A program made the translations under genes and the position numbers. A DNA stretch of 64,000 nt from Eudorina sp. 2006-703-Eu-15. Its lineage: Eukaryota; Chlorophyta; Chlorophyceae; Chlamydomonadales; Volvocaceae. The DNA lies in contig BDSI01000222.1 in NCBI GenBank assembly GCA_003117195.1, positions 45,543-109,542 on the forward strand, given 5' to 3'. The notes beneath the pieces were generated by a model. The model made no database searches. It saw only the letters and a list, made by a program, of their open reading frames with translations, and had not been told where the DNA came from. Shown here piece by piece: positions 46,849 through 56,025 of this stretch (position 1 is its first letter; each line of letters starts with the position of its first letter).

Positions 46849-47397
46849 CCAGTATGCCTGCCAGTATGCCTGCCAGCGCACCTGCCTGGCCCCCTGTCCT
46901 GAGCTATTAAATCTGTGTGGGGAAGGGAGACCAAATCGGTGTGGGGGAAGGGCGACCATATGTGTGTGTGGGCAAAGCCCACCCGAAACCCGGAACCCAG
47001 TCAGCCTGGCGCACTGCGCGAGCTGGGCTGACGGGCTGGCGGGCGGGCGACGCGCGCCGCCGTCTGTCTACTGCGGCACACCTACCAGCGATGCCTGGCT
47101 CCAGCGATGCCCGAGTAGCCCCCAAACACACCACACTCACCCGCCCCGCCCCCTTATTGTAAACGCACGAACCATTCGCGTTCAAGGACACGTCAAAGAA
47201 AAGCGCTGGCTTCCCCTTGCTACCCCGCCGCCGCCGCATCCGCCTCCGCCGCCACATCTGCGCCGCGGGTACATCCGTCCCGTCGACTCCGCGACTCCGC
47301 GACTCCGCGCGCCCCGGAGCGCCCTTTCCGCGCCCGTTCCCCCTCAGTGCCCCCCCGCACCCAAAACCCATGCACACACTTTACACCTGCTATGCTG

Positions 47398-47398
<1 letters not shown>
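46330..47398. other. No firm gene
   Basis: It contains a diverged GGCTGT...GACCC segment related to the second MITE family (about 46395-46440), a (TGCC)n array at 46789-46880 and open frames caused by base bias. Confidence 0.4.

Positions 47399-47471
<73 letters not shown>
47399..47471. repeat. (AC)n microsatellite
   Basis: About 72 bp of uninterrupted AC just 5' of the LINE fragment. Confidence 0.95.
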
Positions 47472-47473
<2 letters not shown>

Positions 47474-47559
47474 GCCACGATTGCAGGGCTCCTCGGCAGC
47501 CAATATCCGATTCTCGAACTCTCCAGCTCTCCTTGCCCCCACCCGTCAGCAGTCCCTCT

Positions 47560-48300
47560 CGACAGCCCGACAACGCATGGACCGCCACACCAGACCGCCG
47601 CTGACAGTATTCGGTCGATGTGCGGGGGCTTCCGCCTACGCACTCCAACTGGATACGTATCACTGGGAGCATGGCGGCCTCCCCACACACAGCGAGGAGG
47701 AACAACTGGAGAGCTGGGCCGCGGCCGTCGGGGACCGGCGGGTCAGCCCGGTGACACCTTGCCAACGCCTAACGGGCGTCCCCCGACAGCTGCTCTATGG
47801 CCACCCGGCTACGGGCGGTTTCGGCCTCTTGCCACTCAAAGCCCACTGCTACGCGCGGGAGGCTGTGTGGGCGACACGCCTTGCCCGGTCGGTGGGCCAA
47901 TCACCGGGGGCTCGCGGCCACCCGTGGGCGCAGGTGACGGCCACCTACCTTCGGCACCACCACCCGAATCTTAGCCCCAGCTCAGTATTGACGGCAGGCC
48001 TACACGCTGCCTGTACTGGCATCGCTGCCCCAGGACATCCACAGAATCATGGGGGGCTTCAGCCGCCTCCCGCCGGTGCAAGACGTGGACTCATCCCCAC
48101 TCCCGGTGGCCGGCGACTGGTGTTTCAACATCCCCTTGTGGGGGAACCCACTGCTACCCAACACCACTCCGGGGGCAGCGGAAGATGGCATGGAGGACAG
48201 CACAGGCGACACGGACCCGGACTTCACGTCGGCGGAGACGCGGGACACCGCGGAACCGTCAACGTGGCCCGGCCTGGAGAGGGGTTTAGGGTTTAGGGTC
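47560..48300 (+). mobile_element. Degenerate LINE ORF2 fragment, post-RT region
   Basis: One frame reads YGHPATGGFGLLPLKAHCYA and REAVWATRLARSVG, typical of the region downstream of the reverse transcriptase in algal L1-type LINEs. Around 48030-48050 the homology moves to another frame, which reads GDWCFNIPLWGNPLL. The frameshift and lack of an RT core mark it as dead. It ends with two TTTAGGG units (48284-48299). Confidence 0.75.
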
Positions 48301-48694
48301 CCTGATGAGCAGTAGACAGTAGACCCAGAGAGGGGAAGGCGCGTGGGCAATGTCGTTTGGTCAAGGACGCGTGGGTCGGGCCCACGGGCCGGGCCCACGG
48401 GCCGGGCCCCAGGGTTGTTTCCCCAGCCCTTCGTCAGTGGGGCGACGTCTCTGCGCAGACCCCAAGGCCGCCCAATGCACCCCCCCTCCCCGAGGCCCCT
48501 CCCCGCTCAGGCCCCGCCATCCATCGACCGAACCCGGGTACCCGGCACGCGCCCCCCTCCCCGCGGCCCCCCGCGCGACAATTTCCCCCCCGAAACCCCG
48601 CGCCTGCACCTCAAAAACCCCGCGCGCCTGAACCTCCAAAACCCCGCGCCTGAACCTCCAAAACCCCGCGCCTGCACCTCCAAAACCCCGCGCC

Positions 48695-51600
48695 TCAAAT
48701 CAAACCCGGCACCCGCACAAAGGTGCACATCCCGGGGAAGGGCACCGACGGCTCCTCCCACTTGGAGCCCGACACGGCGGTCCACGTACGGCGCAGCGTG
48801 TCGAATGCCGTACACTTGGGGTCGGAGGTGCAGGAGGCCACCAGGTCCGCGAAGGAGGCGGCGCGACGGCGGGAGGCGTCGGGGGCCACGGCCTTGGGCA
48901 GCGTGACGCCATCGTGGGCGGTGAAACCCGGTACGGCGGGGCAGGCTGGCGGAGTGGGCGGTTGGCGGGCGGGGTTGGGGGCAAGGGCCGGGGCAGGGGG
49001 ACGAGGAAAGGAGGGCGGCGTATCAGTCAAGAGACGGTGCCTGCTCTGCCAATTGCCATGTTGGCGGGTGGCGGCGGCGACGCACCCCAAGTTGAGCGAC
49101 GGGGAGGACGGCTTGCGACGTTCGACCCCCAGCGCCCCAGCCCCCACATCCCCGCCCTACCCGGCCCCATAACCCCTGCGACATGAGGACCTAGGACCCG
49201 GACCTAGGACTGAGGACCCGGACCCGGACCGAGGTGCCGCTCCGAGCAACCCTCCCGGACAGCAACCCCCCAACCCTTTTCGACCCCCTTGTGACCCCTC
49301 CTGTAAGCTGCAACCCCTGCTTGCGACCCGTACGACACCCATGTATGGTGCCGCCCATTTTGACCCCCTGCACACGGCAATGTCCACCCCCCGGGCGTTG
49401 GTCGCCGCACGCCACGCCGCCACTCACGTTGCTTGACGTACACGCACAACCCGGGTGCGGCCTTGTACGACTTGACGCCGCCGACCGCGACGCCGCCGTC
49501 CGTCGCCCATGCCGTACACTTGGGCGTGACCTTGCAGAACTCCTCCGCCGCCGCCCCCGACTCCAGCCGGCCGGTGCGCACCCCCGCCACCGCCGTCGCG
49601 CCCACGAACATCGAATCCACCCGCACCGTGTAGCCAAACTTGGGCGGGCAGGCTACACGCGGTCGTGGGGGCGGGGGGGAGGAGAGGGGAGGGGAGGCGG
49701 TCATGGGGGCCCGGGGGGAGGGGATGGCCGTGGGGACCGCCGGGGTAACCTCAGGCAACCCGGACAACCTGCGTCGATCAAGCACACACACACACATTCC
49801 GTTTTCTTTTACACACACATTCACAATTGGGCGCTTCGGGCGGGTTCATCATTAAACCCACTCTCACATCCAACGCGCGCGTGCCCCCGACACATTGTTT
49901 CTCTTGCAGAGGCGTGTCTCTTTATTTCGGTGCACTGCTGCATGCCGGGCACGGCTCCCCGCCGAAGGCCCAACACACACACACACACACACACACTTCG
50001 CTTCTCGCGGCTCAGTTCTTTTTTACACACACACACACGCGCGCATTCGCGCACTCACAGTCCTTGATGTACGTGCAGGTCGCTTCCCCCGCGGCCTTGA
50101 ACGTGCCCCCGTGCGCCTGCAGCACGGCCATGGCCGCGTTGGCGCCCGCGGGCAGGGCGGGCAGCGCCGCCAACGTCAGCGCGTCGCCCTTGTCGTTCCA
50201 GGCCAGGCAGGTGTCCGAGGCGTTGCAGTGCGCAGCCGCCAGGGAGGCGGACCCCTGGCGGCTGACGACCGGCTGGACGGGCGAGGCCTGGCGGTCCGGG
50301 TTCGAATCTCGGTCGGCCAGCGACCAGATCTTGTTAGGGAGGGTGAGGTAGTCGTCGAAACGGGGGCAGGCTGCGCGGGGGGGGGGGTAGGTGGCGGAGC
50401 GGCGCGAGGCGGCGGCGGTGCGCGATGATGGCGCACGGGACGGGGAATGGGGGATCGTGCGGGCCGGGCCGGGCCGGGGCGGGCCGGGGAGGGGTGAAGA
50501 GAGAAAAGCGTTTATCAATGACAAGCCCGCGTGCGGTTCCCTCAGCCACCGGAATGGTGCGTTCGTCGGTTGTCGAGGGGGCGCGAACACGTGCAGCTGT
50601 TCGAAGGGCCATGGCACGCGCCCCGCAGATCGACCCACACGCTGAATCATTACCCCGTTTGTACCAATCTCATAGAGAGCTAACTAGCTACAAAGGCCGA
50701 CATGGGACATGCCGGTGCGGGTGGCGGTACGTGGGGCGCGAGGTGCGGACTGGGCATGGGCAGGGGCAGGGGTTGGGGGGTGTCCTTTCCAGCGCTGGGC
50801 ATATAGGTAGACATATGGGTGGCAGCACAGAGGCGCAGGGGTGTGCCCGCAGTGTGTTGGGGTTCAGTGTGCGTAGGGACGGGACCCACCCACCCGCCCC
50901 TCCCACCCACCCTGCTTCACGTAGGTGCACGCGCCGACGCTGTCCACCATCTCGCCCAGCGCCATGAAGTGCCGTACACCCATGTTGTCGAACGACACGC
51001 ACTTGGCCTCGTTGGAGCACATGGTGTGCGCCTCGTGCGGCTGGGAGGCGCCGTAGTAGCCGGAGGCGGCGTTGAAGGCGATCTTGTCGGGAACGGCATC
51101 GAACCCGATCTTGCGCGGGCACGCTGCGGGCAGACGGGGGCACATACATGGGGCCACACGCGGGCAGACGGGGGCACACACATGGGGCCACACGTGGGCA
51201 GACGGGGCACATACATGGGGCCACACGTGGGCAGACGGGGGCACATACATGGGGCCACACGTGGGCAGACGGGGGCACATACATGGGGCCACACGTGGGC
51301 AGACGGGGGCACATACATGGGGCCGCACGTGGGCAGACGGGGGCACATACATGGGGCCACACGCGGGCAGACGGGGGCACATACATGGGGCCACACGTGG
51401 GCAGACGGGGGCACATACATGGGGCCACACGCGGGCAGACGGGGGCACATACATGGGGCCACACGTGGGCAGACGGGGGCACATACATGGGGCCACACGC
51501 GGGCAGACGGGGGCACATACATGGGGCCACACGTGGGCAGACGGGGGCACATACATGGGGCCACACGTGGGCAGACGGGGGCACATACATGGGGCCACAC

Positions 51601-52862
51601 GTGGGCAGACGGGGGCACATACATGGGGCCACACGTGGGCAGACGGGGGCACATACATGGGGCCACACGCGGGCAGACGGGGGCACATACATGGGGCCAC
51701 ACGCGGGCAGACGGGGGCACATACATGGGGCCACACGTGGGCAGACGGGGGCACATACATGGGGCCACACGCGGGCAGACGGGGGCACATACATGGGGCC
51801 ACACGTGGGCAGACGGGGGCACATACATGGGGCCACACGTGGGCAGACGGGGGCACATACATGGGGCCACACGTGGGCAGACGGGGGCACATACATGGGG
51901 CCACACGTGGGCAGACGGGGCACATACATGGGGCCACACGTGGGCAGACGGGGGCACATACATGGGGCCACACGTGGGCAGACGGGGGCACATACATGGG
52001 GCCACACGTGGGCAGACGGGGGCACATACATGGGGCCACACGCGGGCAGACGGGGGCACATACATGGGGCCACACGCGGGCAGACGGGGGCACATACATG
52101 GGGCCACACGTGGGCAGACGGGGGCACATACATGGGGCCGCACGTGGGCAGACGGGGGCACATACATGGGGCCGCACGTGGGCAGACGGGGGCACATACA
52201 TGGGGCCACACGCGGGCAGACGGGCGACAGGATCGTGGTGCGCGGCGCGAGGTGTGAGGTTCGGACGGTTGGCTGTGGGAAGTCGGATGGGTTGCGGGGA
52301 GGGGCGTGGGGAGGCAGGACGGCGGCAGGGAGGGGTTGTCCTCGGCCCCCGCGTTGACATGTCCCACGCTCGTTTGCCGGCGGAGAGGGTTATTTGACGG
52401 TTCCGGCGGGTTGCTCATGAGCAGGCGGATTCGTGCGGACGGCCCGGGGGGACCGAGGAGCGGAACCAAAAGTTGGGCAGAATGCCGACAGAGCGCAACC
52501 GGGACGGGGAGAGGCGAATCGGTGCGAGTGCAGGGGACGAGGAGGGTGTAGGGAGGGGGTTGCAGGGAGGCCGGGAAGGGGAGGCCGGGAGGGGGAGGCA
52601 GGGAGGGGAGAGGGCAGCGGCCTTCACAACTGGAAGCGCGGGGCGGGCAGCAGTCACCGGCGCTAGGTACAGCCCCGGATACATGGTGAGAGAAGAATAC
52701 TTGAAAGAAGAATACTTATAAGATAAAAGGCAGGCGCGACCAAGAGCAAGGCGATGAAGAATTGAGCTTGCCTGTGCGTGGCTTCGCTGTCGATATGTCC
52801 ACAACGGCGCAGAGGAACACCAGACCGACGATCATTCTAAGCATCTTGTTGTTAAGGGCCAT
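48695..52862 (-). CDS. Secreted PAN/Apple-like cysteine-repeat protein, paralogue B
   Basis: Exons with all phases closing: 52772-52862 (ATG 52862), 50911-51123, 50059-50370, 49428-49652, 48695-48945 (stop TGA), giving 363 residues. The first exon encodes a clear signal peptide: MALNNKMLRM, then the hydrophobic core IVGLVFLCAVV, and ISTA before the likely cleavage site. Four cysteine domains follow, each on one exon and each opening with Cys-Pro (CPRKIGFDAVPDKIAF, CPRFDDYLTLPNKIW, CPPKFGYTVRVDSMF, CPAVPGFTAHDGVTL). Their inner pattern (M-C-S-N-E-A-K-C..F-D-N..G-A-C-T-Y) is PAN/Apple-like, so a secreted or cell-wall binding role is likely (inference). All introns are phase 1, allowing exon shuffling. 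Intron 1 appears to use a GC donor (CAG|GCAAGC) and is filled by a 34-bp minisatellite. It is a close paralogue of the gene at 2011-4972. Confidence 0.87.
51125..52228. repeat. 34-bp minisatellite, about 32 units
   Basis: Head-to-tail units of GGGCAGACGGGGGCACATAC plus ATGGGGCCACACGT, with CGT/CGC and CAC/CGC variants and two units one base shorter. It lies in intron 1 of PAN paralogue B. Because the unit is not a multiple of three and lacks stops, it creates five or more very long false frames on both strands. Confidence 0.97.
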
Positions 52863-53376
52863 TATGTCCGTAGAGCTGGCCCTGGAACGTTGCGCTCGGC
52901 GACAGCAGCAACTAGCCTTGCGAGTTCCGAGCCCCGTCTGCACGACAATCTAGCGCTTGGTATTAAATTGCATACTTGTTGTCTAGGTCAGGTCTAATCG
53001 TCGAAGGTAGGTCCGTCCTACGCAGCCGAAGATGCAGGTAAAAGCATCGCAAGTGGCAAAGCAACAAGCCACATTTTCACAGGCAACGTCTGAGGTGTTT
53101 GCAACTGTAGAAGCTATTCGTTTCACATAGAGATTACAGTTGGTTCCGCCCGCCGTACGTTACAATGGACTAGCGGTGGACTAGATCTTGGCAAATTGCA
53201 ACTTATGTGACAAAAATTTTGGGACTTATTGGTGTAGAAATGCTGGACCATACGAGGGTACGCAGGCTGGCGCAGTTGCCCAGATACATAGCTATCCTTC
53301 ACCTAAACGTAAAAGTTTGATACATTATTCATTTGAATACCTCACGATAGTACTGATCATGTGATATACAGCGAAC
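52863..53376. other. Upstream region of PAN paralogue B
   Basis: AT-rich, about 510 bp, with no gene seen. It should contain the promoter of the minus-strand gene starting at 52862, but no specific motif is claimed. Confidence 0.4.
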
Positions 53377-53910
53377 GTGCTTGACATACATCCGGTCGAA
53401 TCCGGGTACCGTATGCCGCCTTCCCCCCTTGAGTACCTGGAGCAAGAACCGCTTCTTAATCGATACAAGATTTTATGTAATATGTGTAACAACTTGGAAG
53501 TATTCAGAAGACAGGACGCTGCATCACGTCGAATTGTCGTTGTTCCCACCCCGGGTCAGGCTGTGCAGGTTGCATTCTGCATACAGAGAAATCCGAGCAA
53601 GGCCGGTGTTTGTAGCAATTATGCAATTTCCGGTTACGCCATTCGTCGTTGCAGATTCGAACAATTAGTCATTTTAGGCGGCCTCGACGTTTGCTGTTGC
53701 CAAATATACTGGAGGTCCATGGCGGGCGATGCGGGCGGCATTGGCACCGCGATACCGCCGTGGGAGTTGCCTCATAGCACCGTAAATATCAATGTATGGA
53801 TAACGGATATGGATCATATTCAAACGAACGCTTACAGCTTGAGTGGTCCATCTCACTTATCCTCGCTTGCTTGGCATGACCCTACACCTCCCTACATGAC
53901 ATATACATAG
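53377..53910 (+). CDS. Hypothetical ORF, 177 codons
   Basis: Opens MLDIHPVESGYRMPPSPLEY and ends DPTPPYMTYT*. It lies in about 50% GC sequence, where a frame this long is less expected by chance than in the GC-rich parts. It is Cys-rich in the middle (CNMCNN, DVCCCQIYW). No domain was recognised and no flanking splice signals were established, so it may be spurious. Confidence 0.25.
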   Translation: MLDIHPVESGYRMPPSPLEYLEQEPLLNRYKILCNMCNNLEVFRRQDAASRRIVVVPTPGQAVQVAFCIQRNPSKAGVCSNYAISGYAIRRCRFEQLVILGGLDVCCCQIYWRSMAGDAGGIGTAIPPWELPHSTVNINVWITDMDHIQTNAYSLSGPSHLSSLAWHDPTPPYMTYT

Positions 53911-54800
53911 CCTGTGAACAGGACCACGCCTCGACAAGGCGTCGTCCCTCGGATGTCTCCAATCTGGACAGGGAGGCACACGGTGGCCCGATCCGCAGCA
54001 TCCTTAGTCAGCATGTACTGCAGGACCAACGAAGCGTCGCTTCAAATTTCTTTCTCTTCAGTGCGTCCTTAAAAAAATAATTGCTGCGCCATAATGATGT
54101 AGTTCTGACTGACAGTCCCTTGCAGCGCAAAATAGACCAGGAAAAACATGGTACGGTACATGGCAACTTGCGGGAATGTGGCAACTGCCAACCGTCAATT
54201 TATTCCCCTCAATCCGATACATTCGTAAAGGAAGGTGGAAAGCAGTACGGCCAGCCATTTCGATTACCTCACGACCCAACCGGTCAACGCAGCAAGAGAC
54301 AACAGCATAGCTGCAGCAGCAGCAGTAGTGGTACAAGAATTTCCACGCCCAGCCGCCCTGCCCGCCCAGCGGCCTTCCAAGCGCCACACCCTCCTCTCGA
54401 CGATGCGATGATGTGATGCAAAAACCAGGGCATAAACATAAAATTGAAAGCAACAATGAAAGGTGTACACACGCGACGTAAGCCTCCCCCTGCCTTACCC
54501 TGCCCGCCTTGCCTCCTTGCCATCCCAATCTGACCTCCCCAACTCAAACAACTGCCCAACGCCGCAGCATGGTCTCAACAGTGGTCGTGATCGTCGTACA
54601 GCCGTACAGGTAGCGGTTTGCAGCTACCGTGTCGGTGCATCTAACGTGACGAGGGGCCCTCAAGGACACGATGACCCATCAGATCAGTTGGCCAATAAGA
54701 GATGCACGTATGCCTTATCCGGTCAGTTGGTCGATCCGGTGGCACATCACCGGTCAGACACCGCCTAGCTACAGGACCGCGTGCTGAGCACATAAGGCCC
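53911..54800. other. Intergenic; no gene supported
   Basis: AT-richer DNA between the hypothetical ORF and the 3' end of the metallo-beta-lactamase gene. A GCAGCAGCAGCAG run at about 54312-54326. Nothing else was recognised. Confidence 0.35.
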
Positions 54801-55949
54801 TCAAGCGGAGATGGTGGCGGATAGACCCCCCGTCGCCGCCGCCGCCGCCGCTCCCTCCGCCCCGTGGCGCCGCAGCAAGTCGCTCACGGCCGCCAGACGG
54901 GCGACGGCGTCCCGCAGATGGGCCCTGCGTCCGTGCGCTGCCGTACAGAAATACGGCGAGCGGGCAGGAGCAGGAGTCCGGGGCAGAAGGGGAACACATT
55001 CAGGGGTCATACACTGCCGTACGGGGCGACTACGTGCCGTACGCAGGGTTTGCGTGTCGCTACAGCGGATGACCGCACAAGGTACAGGAAGTGCGGAGTA
55101 GGGAAGTACGAAAGGAAACAGCAAACTGTCGTAGCTCGCTCAATGTGTCCGACAGCGTTTGAACGCCGAGGTTTGAGAGCAGAGCGACACTACGGCGCCG
55201 GAGGGAAGGGGGGAAAGTGAGGACACGGCGTCTCTAAGGCTTCACGGAAAGTGAGAGTGACATGTATGCAGCCTGGCCGTCTCGCCACAGGGGTATCGTG
55301 CCAGCAGGGGTTCGAACGTTCGATGGCGCCGGCGGACGGGTGCCGTTCGGTTAGTTCGTTGGTTCATTGGTCTGGTTGACATCCCCAGCCCGTGTTAGCT
55401 GTACGAAGCCGTACCTGGCAGTACATGCAACCAGTCGTACTGCAGTAGTTTGGCCACGGAGCGCAGCTGCTCCGGAAAGCTGTACCAATTGAAATTCTGG
55501 AATACGTACAGCTCGTCCTGCAACACCGCACCGTGTACGACATCGGGAACATTCACCATACGCACGGCAAGTCAGAGCAGGCGTGAGGGCCCCCGGCCAG
55601 GCATGCCACTGAGCACACCGCGATGTAGGTATCGGTATCATAACATTGAAAACGCCATAGCTATGAACGGATGCAACACGAACAACACGGGCCCCCACCC
55701 CATCCCATCCCATCCCGCACCGCCCCACACCGCCCCGCACCATACCACCCAGCTCATCCCCCGCACGTCCCGTACCCCTAAAACCCTTAACCCCTTCCCC
55801 CCCCCCCCACACACAGTATCCCCCCTTTAACCCCCTAAACCCCTCACCCGCCCCACGCCACCCAGCTCATCCTCACCTCGCGGCCCCGGGGCTCCTCCCC
55901 ACTGGACGAGCATAAGTGGTCCCCCGAGAAGAGCGCCTGGGGTGTACGG

Positions 55950-56025
<76 letters not shown>

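Noticed and set aside
48284..48299. Two TTTAGGG units as a telomere remnant
   Set aside because: Only two units, at the end of a LINE fragment; too short to distinguish from chance.
50294..50316. tRNA B-box-like GGTTCGAATC
   Set aside because: It lies inside a PAN coding exon, and no cloverleaf can be drawn around it.
51125..52228. CRISPR-like array
   Set aside because: Units are head to tail with no unique spacers, and the genome is eukaryotic.
50688..52469. Very long open frames (370-590 codons) on both strands over 50.7-52.5 kb
   Set aside because: They are created by a stop-free 34-bp tandem repeat read in all phases. The region is intron 1 of PAN paralogue B.
55295..55330. tRNA-like GGTTCGAAC near 55.3 kb
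   Set aside because: No matching acceptor, D or anticodon arms were seen at the correct spacing.
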